From Cyclobacterium sp. 1_MG-2023 (GTDB lineage: Bacteria > Bacteroidota > Bacteroidia > Cytophagales > Cyclobacteriaceae): a stretch of DNA of 64,000 nt. Under the pieces are notes generated by a model. The model made no database searches and was not told the origin of the DNA. It saw only the letters and a list, made by a program, of their open reading frames with translations. This document shows positions 10,464 through 19,004 of the stretch, piece by piece (position 1 is the stretch's first letter; every line of letters begins with the position of its first letter). The stretch lies in assembly GCF_030546805.1 (NCBI RefSeq), contig NZ_JAUOPC010000005.1:186001-250000 (forward strand), written 5' to 3'. A program made the position numbers and the translations under genes.

Positions 10464-11153
10464 CTAGTTGACAACCAATTTAAACCCTTCTCCATGCAGG
10501 GTAATGATTTGAACAGAGCCATCATTTTTAAGCAATTTCCTGATCTTACTTAGGTATACATCCATGCTTCTTGCATTAAAATAACTGTCGTCCCCCCAAA
10601 TTTGCTTCAACGCAAAAGAACGACTCACATTTTCATTCAATGAAGAAGCCAATAAACGAAGCAGCTCATTTTCTTTGGAAGTAAGCTTATTCGTCCCCTC
10701 AGGTCCTTCCAGCAACTGTTTGTCATAATGCAGGGTAAAGTTGCCGAATACATAAGATTTCAAAGCTGTCTTTTCACCCTGACTATTGGTTCTTCTCAAA
10801 ATAGCATTGATCCTCATCAGGAGCTCTTCCATGCTAAAAGGCTTGGTGATGTAATCGTCTGCACCAATCCGAAAGCCCTTGATAACATCTTCTTTCATGT
10901 TTTTTGCCGTTAGGTAAATAATAGGGATATTTTCTTCCACTTTTCTTATCTCCTTCCCTAAGGTGAAGCCATCCTTGACCGGCATCATTACATCTAGCAG
11001 ACATAACTGGTAGTAATCTTTCTTGTATTTATTCCAGCCCTCTTCTCCATCCCTACATAAAATTACTTCAAAGCCTTTTACGCCTAAATATTCCTTCAAT
11101 ATATCTCCCAAGTTGGGATCATCTTCTACCAATAAAATTTTGATCTTGCTCAT
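10464..11153 (-). CDS. OmpR/PhoB-type response regulator
   Basis: 229 residues. The receiver domain has the acidic pair VEDD at residues 9-12, phosphoacceptor Asp54 in LLDVMMPVKDG and the conserved Lys in YLTAKN. The C-terminal half is a winged-helix DNA-binding domain (LTSKENELLRLL, then IWGDDSYFNARSMDVYLSKIRK). The ATG overlaps the stop of the upstream kinase gene by 4 bp, so the two are translated together and form a cognate pair. Confidence 0.95.
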   Translation of the reverse strand: MSKIKILLVEDDPNLGDILKEYLGVKGFEVILCRDGEEGWNKYKKDYYQLCLLDVMMPVKDGFTLGKEIRKVEENIPIIYLTAKNMKEDVIKGFRIGADDYITKPFSMEELLMRINAILRRTNSQGEKTALKSYVFGNFTLHYDKQLLEGPEGTNKLTSKENELLRLLASSLNENVSRSFALKQIWGDDSYFNARSMDVYLSKIRKLLKNDGSVQIITLHGEGFKLVVN

Positions 11154-12865
11154 TTATTTTTGGGTAAGTTTATAGTAAACACGCTTCCCTGCCCGGGATC
11201 GCTATCTAACCTTATCGTTCCATTATGTGCTTCTACCATTGTTTTAACATAGGAAAGCCCTAATCCAAAACCTTTGACATCGTGCAAATTACCTGTTGGC
11301 ACCCGGTAAAATTTGTCAAATATTTTTTTCTGCGCCTCTTTACTGATCCCAATTCCTCTATCACTTATGGACAAGGTAAAGTTTGTTTCCGTCTCCTCAA
11401 CCTTTATTTTTATTATCGGAGCATCTTTGGAATATTTGGTGGCATTGTCTAGCAGATTGTTAAGGATATTGTTCAGGTGAAAAACATCCACTTCCAGTTG
11501 CCCTGTCAAAAGAGAATATTCTGTCGTTAAGGTACCTCCTCTATTTTCCACGAGCAATTCAAAATGCTTTTTGGTAGCTTCAATAAGTTCTTTTAAATCA
11601 ACCTTCTCAATCTTAAGATTAAAATCATTTTTTTCAAGGGCAGCAGCTTGCAACACTTGCTCAACCTGCTTACCTAGCCTTATATTTTCATCCTTAATGA
11701 TGTTCAAATACCTTTTGCGCAAAGCTTGCTCTCCAAATAAATCTGGATCCTGTAGGGCTTCTACAGCCAAACTTACGGTAGATATTGGTGTTTTAAACTC
11801 GTGGGTCATATTATTGATAAAGTCATTCTTTATTTCTGAAACCTTTTTCTGCCTGATAATCACCTTTATGGCATACACAAAGCAAACAATAATGATGCAC
11901 ATAAACACCAAAGAACTGCCCAATGGTAAAAACACTTGTTGCATCAGGTAATTTTGTTTTTTCGGAAAATAAATGACCAAATAATTCTCTACTCCCAAAA
12001 GGTCACTTGGGAACAACTCTGCTTTTATTCCTTGATTTTTAAGAAATTCCAAATCACTTACGTGGCCTATACCCACGATCTCGTTTTTATTACCAACGAT
12101 CCCTAACTCAAAGGGTTGATCAATATTCCTATTGATTAATTGATCCCTGACTTCTTTTTTTACCATCGTGGTATCAAGTCTGTCGAGTACATGCTGATTC
12201 CCTTGGGCCAGCAATTGATGAATTACCACCTCTACCAATTCAATCTTCATATTGGCCTGAACAATACTTTCTGCCACATTTCGTGACACATTTAACTCCT
12301 CTATAATAAAATTCTGTCTACTGTTGGCATACTGTCTTTTGCTCATTTTCCTGTCCCTCTCACTTAGAAAATTCAGGTACCGTTCTTTTTCGGCAAGCAA
12401 AATTTCCAACTCATCCGGAGTAAAAAGACTGGAAGCCACCGATGGTGACATGTAAAAGTATTTTTCAATTTGGCTGAAAGTTTTGGGTTCCCCCTCTTTT
12501 GAAGCAACTAATTTCCTAAAGGTAGGGGATATTTGAGGCATAGGCTGATCAAAAAGCGAATCCAATACTGAAGGCCTGTTTACGGCCACTTTTCTCCTTC
12601 TTACTTGCAACTGTATAGGCTCTATGGGTTGCAGCAAAGCCTTTTGAAAAATCGTATCTCTGGCGAGGGAACTCAACAATATATCACTGGCTTCTCCTTT
12701 CTCTATACGGTCGGAAGTTGAGGAAAGTGCTTGATAAACATTTTGCTCAAAACGCTCTTCATTGATTTTAAGCACATTCCCTACCCAATAGAACTGAAAA
12801 CCTATCAATCCTAAACTTGCTAGGGACATCAAGAAAACAATGATTTTGATACTCGTTTTTGACAT
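11150..12865 (-). CDS. Membrane sensor histidine kinase
   Basis: 571 residues. An N-terminal transmembrane helix (about 7-29) is followed by a long periplasmic region of about 270 residues, a second helix near 305-335, then HisKA with the phospho-His near 354 in NNMTHEFKTPIS, and HATPase_c with N-box NILNNLLDNATKYS, G1 SDRGIGIS and G2 GFGLGLSYV. The periplasmic region is rich in predicted helices and has no recognised sensor fold. It transfers phosphate to the OmpR-type regulator encoded directly downstream. The signal is unknown. Confidence 0.93.
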   Translation of the reverse strand: MSKTSIKIIVFLMSLASLGLIGFQFYWVGNVLKINEERFEQNVYQALSSTSDRIEKGEASDILLSSLARDTIFQKALLQPIEPIQLQVRRRKVAVNRPSVLDSLFDQPMPQISPTFRKLVASKEGEPKTFSQIEKYFYMSPSVASSLFTPDELEILLAEKERYLNFLSERDRKMSKRQYANSRQNFIIEELNVSRNVAESIVQANMKIELVEVVIHQLLAQGNQHVLDRLDTTMVKKEVRDQLINRNIDQPFELGIVGNKNEIVGIGHVSDLEFLKNQGIKAELFPSDLLGVENYLVIYFPKKQNYLMQQVFLPLGSSLVFMCIIIVCFVYAIKVIIRQKKVSEIKNDFINNMTHEFKTPISTVSLAVEALQDPDLFGEQALRKRYLNIIKDENIRLGKQVEQVLQAAALEKNDFNLKIEKVDLKELIEATKKHFELLVENRGGTLTTEYSLLTGQLEVDVFHLNNILNNLLDNATKYSKDAPIIKIKVEETETNFTLSISDRGIGISKEAQKKIFDKFYRVPTGNLHDVKGFGLGLSYVKTMVEAHNGTIRLDSDPGQGSVFTINLPKNK

Positions 12866-13035
12866 ATTACAAATCTAAATGATTAGCTCCTCTAAATCAC
12901 TTCCTTAACTTTTTTTAACAGGTAAAACCTTAGCAAAATCCTATTTGGTATTATTTAATAACCCAAATTAATCAATCAAGATTCCGTTTTTTCAGGACTT
13001 ATCTCTTTTACATTTTAACTTTACCATCCTTTATC

Positions 13036-13043
13036 TATCTTTG
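13036..13043 (+). promoter_or_regulatory. -7 promoter element for lysA
   Basis: TATCTTTG matches TAnnTTTG and ends 18 bp before the ATG at 13062. This leaves a very short leader and supports the ATG over the TTG codon that lies inside the element. Confidence 0.55.
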
Positions 13044-13061
13044 CTGGCTAAATCACAAGCG

Positions 13062-14294
13062 ATGGAAATCAAAAACCAACAATATTGCATAGGGGAAATT
13101 CCCTTACTGAATATTGCCGAGAAATACGGTAGCCCTGTATATGTTTATGACGGGGAGAAAATCCTTCATCAGGTAGAAACTTTGAAAAAAGCTTTTGCTG
13201 ATGTAAAGATGAAAATAAAATATGCTACCAAGGCACTTTCTAACATCAACATATTAAAGTTGATGAAAAAAGCCGGTACCGGGGTAGATGCTGTCTCCAT
13301 AGAAGAGGTAAAGCTTTGCCTGCACGTAGGTTTCTCTCCTGAAGAGATCATGTACACTCCTAATTGTGTTGACTTTGAGGAAATCAAGGAGGCTGTAGCT
13401 TTTGGGGTTATGGTGAACATTGACAGTATTCCCATGCTTGAGCATTTTGGAACAGAATATGGAAATGATGTTCCCATTTGTATCCGTTTAAATCCACATA
13501 TTTTAGCAGGCGGAAATGCAAAAATCTCTGTAGGCCATATTGATAGTAAGTTTGGTATTTCCATCCTTCAGTTAAAACACGTCATTAAAGTAGTTCAAGC
13601 CTATGATTTAAATGTTGTAGGCCTCCATGTACATACCGGTTCAGATATTCTTGATGCTGAAGTATTCTTACAAGGAGCAGAGATATTATTTGATGCCGCC
13701 AGAGAATTTAAGGATTTGGCATTTCTTGATTTTGGAGGAGGATTTAAGGTCGCCTATAAAAATGGTGACATCACCACCGATATTCAGGATGTAGGAAAAA
13801 AAGTTTCTGCCGCATTTAAAGCGTTCTGTAAAGAATATGGTAGGGAACTGGAAATATGGTTTGAACCGGGGAAATTTTTGGTAAGCGAATGCGGCTATTT
13901 ACTCACCAAAGCCAATGTAGTAAAACCTACGCCGGCCACCACCTTTGTAGGTGTCAACTCAGGCCTCAATCATTTATTAAGGCCGATGATGTATGATGCC
14001 TACCATAGTGTGGTAAATATTTCAAAACTTGATGGCCCCGAAAGAGTCTACACCATTGTGGGTTATATCTGTGAAACAGATACCATTGCTGCAGACCGCA
14101 AAATCAAAGAGGTCAAAGAAGGAGACATCATAGCGATCAAAAATGCCGGAGCCTATGGATATAGCATGTCCTCCAATTACAATTCAAGGTTTAGGCCTGC
14201 CGAAGTTTTGATCCTTAACAAGAAAGATTACCTGATTCGAAAGAGAGAGAGCATGGATGATATACTCAAAAATCAAATTTCAATTGATTTTTAA
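13062..14294 (+). CDS. lysA: Diaminopimelate decarboxylase
   Basis: About 410 residues from the ATG at MEIKNQQY. An alanine-racemase-type TIM barrel with the PLP lysine (Lys57) in YATKALSN, the HVGS-type glycine loop (GLHVHTGSDI), the phosphate-binding FLDFGGGF loop, and the C-terminal beta domain with YICETDTIAADRK (CESxD-type motif) and GAYGYSMSSNYNSR at the active site. It decarboxylates meso-diaminopimelate to L-lysine, the last step of lysine synthesis. Monocistronic between its own promoter and a strong terminator. Confidence 0.96.
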   Translation: MEIKNQQYCIGEIPLLNIAEKYGSPVYVYDGEKILHQVETLKKAFADVKMKIKYATKALSNINILKLMKKAGTGVDAVSIEEVKLCLHVGFSPEEIMYTPNCVDFEEIKEAVAFGVMVNIDSIPMLEHFGTEYGNDVPICIRLNPHILAGGNAKISVGHIDSKFGISILQLKHVIKVVQAYDLNVVGLHVHTGSDILDAEVFLQGAEILFDAAREFKDLAFLDFGGGFKVAYKNGDITTDIQDVGKKVSAAFKAFCKEYGRELEIWFEPGKFLVSECGYLLTKANVVKPTPATTFVGVNSGLNHLLRPMMYDAYHSVVNISKLDGPERVYTIVGYICETDTIAADRKIKEVKEGDIIAIKNAGAYGYSMSSNYNSRFRPAEVLILNKKDYLIRKRESMDDILKNQISIDF

Positions 14295-14295
14295 T

Positions 14296-14325
14296 AAAAA
14301 GGGGCAAAAATTTTTGCCCCTTTTT
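14296..14325. terminator. lysA terminator
   Basis: A perfect 30-bp palindrome, AAAAAGGGGCAAAAA followed by its complement, 2 bp after the lysA stop and followed by a T-rich run. Typical intrinsic terminator. Confidence 0.9.
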
Positions 14326-14663
14326 ATTTTTTCACTTTTTGTTACTTTCCCCAAAATTCCCGATGGAAAATTCATTTTTCACTCCACCAAATAAAACTCC
14401 GTTTATCATACAATTTCACCCATTAAATTATTTTTAAATGCGATTTGTATATTCCAATTTAATTCTATTATTTATAGAAATATAACAGCAATTAAGGATT
14501 TCATTAAACTGTATTTCAATAACATAAAATAATATTTCAAAAATTGAATTACAAAAAATGACTTTCATAAAACAAATTACATTATCTGAAACAGTATTTT
14601 ACTCAAATAATTGAGTAAAATATTAATCGGAAAAGAAAATTTTTACTAACTAACTATTAAACG
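14326..14663. other. AT-rich gene-free stretch upstream of the 79-residue gene
   Basis: About 340 bp, very A/T-rich, with no supportable open reading frame and no TAnnTTTG promoter match at a fitting distance. The only clear structure is the palindrome at 14595-14622, listed separately. Confidence 0.6.
14595..14622. promoter_or_regulatory. Perfect 12-bp inverted repeat upstream of small gene
   Basis: TATTTTACTCAA, a 4-nt spacer (ATAA), then TTGAGTAAAATA. It ends 41 bp before the 79-residue gene. It lacks a G/C-rich stem and T-tract, so it fits an operator for a dimeric regulator, or a 5' leader hairpin, better than a terminator. Confidence 0.5.
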
Positions 14664-14903
14664 ATGATGGCGTCCAAAACAAAGGCAATTATGCAGGTCC
14701 ATTTGGATCAAAGAAACAACGGGGGTATTGGAGAAGACCTTCTTGAATATGCGGAAACCTTAAGTGAAGCATTGGGAATGGATACTGTCAAAATCCATCA
14801 AGAAATGCAGAATGGTGATTTAAGCCATTTGATCGCAACTTTCAACAAATATTTCAGTGATTATATCGAATTACTTGACACTGATCAGGCAATTGATTTA
14901 TAA
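14664..14903 (+). CDS. Small hypothetical protein (79 residues)
   Basis: ATG ATG start. The sequence is acidic, probably helical and soluble: HLDQRNNGGIGEDLLEYAET, an EALGMDTVKIHQEM helix and a C-terminus rich in aromatic and acidic residues (FNKYFSDYIELLDTDQAID). No Cys, no membrane segment and no known motif. Codon use and frame length fit a real gene in this very AT-rich stretch. It stands alone; the palindrome 41 bp upstream is its only visible regulatory feature. Function unknown. Confidence 0.65.
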   Translation: MMASKTKAIMQVHLDQRNNGGIGEDLLEYAETLSEALGMDTVKIHQEMQNGDLSHLIATFNKYFSDYIELLDTDQAIDL

Positions 14904-15361
14904 TTTCAGGTTGAAGATTGATTGAATTTGGTTCTCAACCTAAGAGAAATTTTTAAACTTTTATTTTTTTCATGCAAAAATAGCAAAATTATTAATCTAC
15001 TTGAAATGGCTTTTTATTAAGCTAAAATCTTAAAACAGCAAAATCCATAATTAGAATCGACTAGCAGTTATGGAAAATCCAATGAAACTTCACCTTTCAC
15101 TTCTCAGCATTTGCATATTGCAGTGACTGATTCGTTATGAGAAATTTTATGGGTAAACCAACTGTGATTTTGATCCATGAAAAACGGAATGGTGGGACAG
15201 ATTAATCTGCATCGTGGCCTCTTGGATAATTGTTAGCTTTTGTCAGAATTCATTGACTAAAGGTATATGCTGTACGGTTATTTTTAATAAAAAATGCCCA
15301 ATAAACTGGCCTTTTTTCGAATTAAATATTATATTTAATTCTACAAATAACCTAAAAAACC
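14904..15361. other. Gene-free AT-rich stretch between two small genes
   Basis: No convincing gene. A 7-bp stem (14908-14914 with 14935-14941) followed by an A/T-rich tract could weakly terminate the 79-residue gene. Frames of 16 and 22 codons near 15070 and 15137 are too short to support. Confidence 0.5.
15319..15341. promoter_or_regulatory. Perfect palindrome upstream of the 39-residue gene
   Basis: GAATTAAATAT, one central T, then ATATTTAATTC. It ends 20 bp before the ATG of the small gene, where an operator or promoter element is expected. Pure A/T content makes chance more likely than for a mixed sequence. Confidence 0.4.
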
Positions 15362-15481
15362 ATGTATAGACATATTGATCGCTTCTTACAGTCCGATTTA
15401 AAACTGAATGAAGAACAAAAATTAAAATTATTGAAATCCTACATCAATGATTTGAAAAATGAACAAATAAAAAGGGGCTAA
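15362..15481 (+). CDS. Very small hypothetical protein (39 residues)
   Basis: ATG to TAA, 39 residues: starts MYRHIDRFLQSDLKLNEEQK and continues as one strongly charged amphipathic helix ending KNEQIKRG. The last eleven codons lie inside the left arm of a 22-bp terminator stem shared with the convergent siroheme gene. A palindrome lies 20 bp upstream. The frame, the regulatory palindrome and the terminator placed exactly at its stop together argue for a real gene. Function unknown. Confidence 0.5.
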   Translation: MYRHIDRFLQSDLKLNEEQKLKLLKSYINDLKNEQIKRG

Positions 15482-15505
15482 AAAGCCCCTTTTTATTTGT
15501 TCATT
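15458..15505. terminator. Shared bidirectional terminator, 22-bp perfect stem
   Basis: 15458-15479 pairs perfectly with 15484-15505 around an AAAA loop; the core is AAAAAGGGGCT / AGCCCCTTTTT. It contains the last codons of the 39-residue gene on the plus strand and touches the stop of the Met8-like gene on the minus strand. Confidence 0.9.
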
Positions 15506-16085
15506 CTTTATTATTCTTCTTCATCAAGCCTACAGTTAGTTTATTCAAGGCATCCACCTTCTCCTCAAAATCACCTTTTAAAGTAGCTCTATACTTATTG
15601 ATGTTTTCAACCATCTCATTGATATCCTCCGGAATTATTTCCTCAAAAAGTTGTCGCAACCTTTTGGCGGTAGTTGGGCTTTTCCCATTGGTGCTGATGC
15701 CAATTTTTATATTCCCTTTTGTTACAATTCCCCCAAGGTAAAAATCACAATACTCCGGGGTATCAGCTACGTTAACAAGCAGAAACCGCTTTTTGGCATC
15801 CCTATACACCTCCTTATTGACCTCCTTATCGTCGGTTGCCGCAATAACCAAGTGTTTCTCATTGAGATACTGCTCATTATAAGCATCTTTCACCAATATT
15901 ATATTGGGATTGTTTTTGGCTATTTCAACAATTTCTTCCAAAAAGGCTATGGAAACAACAGTCACTTTAGCATTCGGACTTGATTTCAACAGAAAAGTTA
16001 ATTTTTCCAATCCGACATTTCCACCACCAACCAATAAGGTTTGCAGTTGGTGCATCTTTAAGAAAACCGGATACAATTCATTCAT
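15501..16085 (-). CDS. Precorrin-2 dehydrogenase (Met8/CysG N-terminal type), siroheme synthesis
   Basis: 194 residues, close to the lone dehydrogenase proteins rather than full CysG. The N-terminus holds a Rossmann NAD-binding loop (LLVGGGNVGLEK, about residues 16-27), followed by VIAATDDKEVN, VNVADTPEYCDFYLG and the conserved ISTNGKSPTTAKRLRQ segment. It oxidises precorrin-2 to sirohydrochlorin and, in bifunctional members, inserts iron. Located at the end of the cysH - reductase - cobA operon, 6 bp after cobA. Whether it also chelates iron cannot be decided here, and no separate ferrochelatase gene is visible. Confidence 0.92.
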   Translation of the reverse strand: MNELYPVFLKMHQLQTLLVGGGNVGLEKLTFLLKSSPNAKVTVVSIAFLEEIVEIAKNNPNIILVKDAYNEQYLNEKHLVIAATDDKEVNKEVYRDAKKRFLLVNVADTPEYCDFYLGGIVTKGNIKIGISTNGKSPTTAKRLRQLFEEIIPEDINEMVENINKYRATLKGDFEEKVDALNKLTVGLMKKNNKE

Positions 16086-16091
16086 CCTTAA

Positions 16092-16868
16092 CTAATTCAG
16101 TTTATTTTCAAATACAACAGCTTCATAAACTGCTTTCAATTTCGGACTTTCTCGAACCACATCACCAATAATAATTATAGCAGGTGCCCCAACTTGATCG
16201 TCATGCGCTTTCTTTTCAATATTGGAAATAGTCCCTGCTACGATTTTTTCATCCCGGGTGGTCCCACGCTCTATGATAGCTATGGCCTTATCTGTATAGC
16301 CCTGTTCTTCATATATCCGCACAATCTCACCCAGCTTCTTTGTCCCCATTAAAAGGACAACCGTAGCTTTGGATTTACTAGCCAGCAACAAATCTCTTGA
16401 CAATTCACCATTCGATGTGGTGCCTGTTATCACCCAATAGCTTTCTGAAACACCCCTTTTTGTAACAGGTATTCCTGCGGCTGCAGGAACGGCAACAGTG
16501 GAAGATATTCCGGGAACAACATCCACTTTAATACCGAACTGTTGGATATAATCCAATTCTTCCGCCCCTCTTCCAAAAACAAATGGATCCCCTCCTTTGA
16601 GCCTTACCACATGCCCAAATTTTTTGGCATAGTAAACACACATCCGGTTGGTTTCCTCCTGTGGATTTTTCTTGCTCCCATTTCGCTTGCCAACATAGAT
16701 CCTTAGGGCCTTATCAGGTGCATGATTGAGCAAAGAGGTATCTATCAAGGCATCGTACAAAACTACGTCTGCCTTGTTAAGTGCCAAAATGCCTTTCAAA
16801 GTTATCAATTCCGGGTCACCGGGACCGGCACCTACCAGGGTAACCCTTGGTCTAATCTCATTCATCAT
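16092..16868 (-). CDS. cobA: Uroporphyrinogen-III C-methyltransferase
   Basis: 258 residues of the tetrapyrrole methylase family. Signature motifs: VGAGPGDPELITLKG at residues 12-26, VRLKGGDPFVFGRGAEE, and PVTKRGVSES. It methylates uroporphyrinogen III twice with S-adenosylmethionine to give precorrin-2. The ATG overlaps the stop of the reductase gene (ATGA), so translation is coupled. With the Met8-like gene it supplies siroheme to the reductase. Confidence 0.95.
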   Translation of the reverse strand: MMNEIRPRVTLVGAGPGDPELITLKGILALNKADVVLYDALIDTSLLNHAPDKALRIYVGKRNGSKKNPQEETNRMCVYYAKKFGHVVRLKGGDPFVFGRGAEELDYIQQFGIKVDVVPGISSTVAVPAAAGIPVTKRGVSESYWVITGTTSNGELSRDLLLASKSKATVVLLMGTKKLGEIVRIYEEQGYTDKAIAIIERGTTRDEKIVAGTISNIEKKAHDDQVGAPAIIIIGDVVRESPKLKAVYEAVVFENKLN

Positions 16869-18967
16869 GCATGTACTTCTTTAGCCCTGTAATCGTTTAT
16901 TGCATCAAATACCTGTTCTGCAATTTTATAGTAAGCCAAAGCAAAGGTTTGTGACGGTTGATTTTCTTTGATTTTATAAACCAATTCAGAAAAAGAAGCA
17001 GGAAGATTAATCTTGCCACTTTCTGTAAAATGCTTGTCAAATTCATTGACGATATGGGCATAGCTATTGGTTTTGGCTCCTTCTGCAGTAAGTATGGCTT
17101 TGGCAGCGTTCATCATACTGGTATAAGTCTGATAGATACCGTCTGACCATTTTTCTGCTTTCAGACTATCTTCTGCCCCTGCCAATTTCTCTCTAGCTTC
17201 CAATAGCAAGGTAGACACCAAGTCAATCACAACTCCAGCACATTCACCTACACCGATGGCTTTTACATAGGCTTCATCGTTACCCCAGTCAATAAAGTCA
17301 CTGTCTATGATATTATCTGTGCTGGCCAAAGGCTTCAGCATTTCATAGAAATACATTTGACCTTTTCTTTCATAATAAGCCGCATAGCTCTCATTATTCT
17401 CTGCCCCTGCCTTGAAATCGTTTAACAAGACACGCAAAGCTTCAGGACCTCTTTTACTAGGCACCTTGATTACTTTATCTGAAAATTTTCCCTGCCCATC
17501 TCCAAAGGTGGCGCCTCCCAACAATACCTGTAGTGCCGGCAAGACTGCCTTCCCTACTTTCATTGACATTCCTTGGAAGCCTATTGAAGCCATATTGTGC
17601 TGCCCACAGGCATTCATACAACCGGAAATTTTAATGGTCAGGTCTTTATTTAATAAAAACTCAGGATATTCATCCAAAATCACCTTTTCCATCACTGCTG
17701 CAGCACCGGTACTACTGGCAATACCTAAGTTACAAGTATCTGTACCCGGACAAGCTGTAATGTCTCCTACAGAATTGTAGCCATAGTCCACCATGCCTAA
17801 TTTTTCCAACTCCTGATAAAAGAAAGGAATTAACTCTTCTTTCACATCTCTTATCAATAGGTTCTGACGAAGTGTAAACCTAATTTCATCACTGGCATAT
17901 TTTTTCACCAAAGCAGCCAGTTGCCGGGCTTCTTTCAAATAAAAATCACCAAGATGAACCTTCACACCAATTGAAAAATAACCTTCTTGCTTCTGAGGCA
18001 ATACATTGGTCAACTTCCAACGTCTGTAATTCTCATCCGTGGGTACAGTAAATTCAGGCATCTCCGGATTAGGCAAAACCCTTTCAGCTTCATATGCAGA
18101 CACATCAATTGGGTAAGTTTGGAAAGGAAGGGCAAGCTTTTCCTCTTCTACCAATTTCAAAAACTCCTCAACCCCAAGATTGGTGATAAGGAATTTCATC
18201 CTGGCTTTCATCCTCTTCGCTCTTTCTCCATGTCTGTCAAAAATTCTAACTACCCCTTCAATAAATGGGATGATTTGATCGGTAGGCAAGAACTCATAAA
18301 CAACATCACCATGTCTGGGCTGAGAACCTAATCCTCCACCCAACAATACTTTAAATCCTCTGATTTCTTCCCCATTTTCATGCTTCACTTTGGCAATAAA
18401 ACCAAGATCATGTAGGTACGAAAGTGCAGTATCCTCATCTGAAGAGGAAAAACTTATTTTGAACTTCCTACCCATTTCCTGACTAATGGGATTCCTAAGC
18501 ATGTACCTAAATGTAGCATCGGCATATGGCGTTACATCAAATGGCTCATTAGGATCTATCCCTGCCGTTTCTGAGGCAGTTACATTTCTAACAGTATTAC
18601 CGCATGCTTCTCTAATGGTAACATCATCCTTATCCAATTCTGCCCATAGTTCAGGTGTACTGTCTATGCTGACATAATGTATTTGAATGTCCTGCCTTGT
18701 GGTGATATGCAACCTTCCTGTAGAGTACTTTTCAGAAACATCACAGATCCTGTTAAGCTTGCTGGAGGTCACTCTACCATAAGGCAGTTTAATACGTATC
18801 ATTTGAACACCTTCTTGGCGTTGCCCATATATTCCACGAGCTAATCGAAGACTTCTAAATTTTTCATCATCAATTTTCCCATTTTTAAAAAGGGCTATTT
18901 TTTTCTCCAGTTCTAGAATATCTTGTTCTACTACCGGATTTTCTATTTCAGTTCTGAAACTTTGCAT
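16865..18967 (-). CDS. Siroheme sulfite/nitrite reductase with C-terminal HEPN-like domain
   Basis: 700 residues. Residues 1 to about 560 are a ferredoxin-type nitrite/sulfite reductase: two ferrodoxin-like half domains, TGRLHITTRQDIQIHY, and the four Cys that bind the 4Fe-4S cluster and siroheme in TACPGTDTCNLG (about 406 and 412) and GCMNACGQH (about 449 and 453). The last 100 or so residues are extra and look like a HEPN domain (AAKAILTAEGAKTNSYAHIV, then FDKHFTESGKI, then a closing helix). Context with cysH and siroheme genes favours sulfite over nitrite as substrate, reduced to sulfide. Plain single-domain reductases of this family are about 550-580 residues. Confidence 0.92.
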   Translation of the reverse strand: MQSFRTEIENPVVEQDILELEKKIALFKNGKIDDEKFRSLRLARGIYGQRQEGVQMIRIKLPYGRVTSSKLNRICDVSEKYSTGRLHITTRQDIQIHYVSIDSTPELWAELDKDDVTIREACGNTVRNVTASETAGIDPNEPFDVTPYADATFRYMLRNPISQEMGRKFKISFSSSDEDTALSYLHDLGFIAKVKHENGEEIRGFKVLLGGGLGSQPRHGDVVYEFLPTDQIIPFIEGVVRIFDRHGERAKRMKARMKFLITNLGVEEFLKLVEEEKLALPFQTYPIDVSAYEAERVLPNPEMPEFTVPTDENYRRWKLTNVLPQKQEGYFSIGVKVHLGDFYLKEARQLAALVKKYASDEIRFTLRQNLLIRDVKEELIPFFYQELEKLGMVDYGYNSVGDITACPGTDTCNLGIASSTGAAAVMEKVILDEYPEFLLNKDLTIKISGCMNACGQHNMASIGFQGMSMKVGKAVLPALQVLLGGATFGDGQGKFSDKVIKVPSKRGPEALRVLLNDFKAGAENNESYAAYYERKGQMYFYEMLKPLASTDNIIDSDFIDWGNDEAYVKAIGVGECAGVVIDLVSTLLLEAREKLAGAEDSLKAEKWSDGIYQTYTSMMNAAKAILTAEGAKTNSYAHIVNEFDKHFTESGKINLPASFSELVYKIKENQPSQTFALAYYKIAEQVFDAINDYRAKEVHA

Positions 18968-19004
18968 CTTAAATATTTTTCAGTTTTAGCTGTAACTAAT
19001 TTAA

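Noticed and set aside
13041-13061. TTG start giving lysA seven extra residues
   Set aside because: The TTG lies within the -7 promoter element and the ATG at 13062 matches the usual N-terminus.
15070-15206. Frames of 16 and 22 codons between the two small genes
   Set aside because: Too short, no promoter element and no supporting structure; one loosely recalls the 79-residue protein (NGG) but this may be chance.
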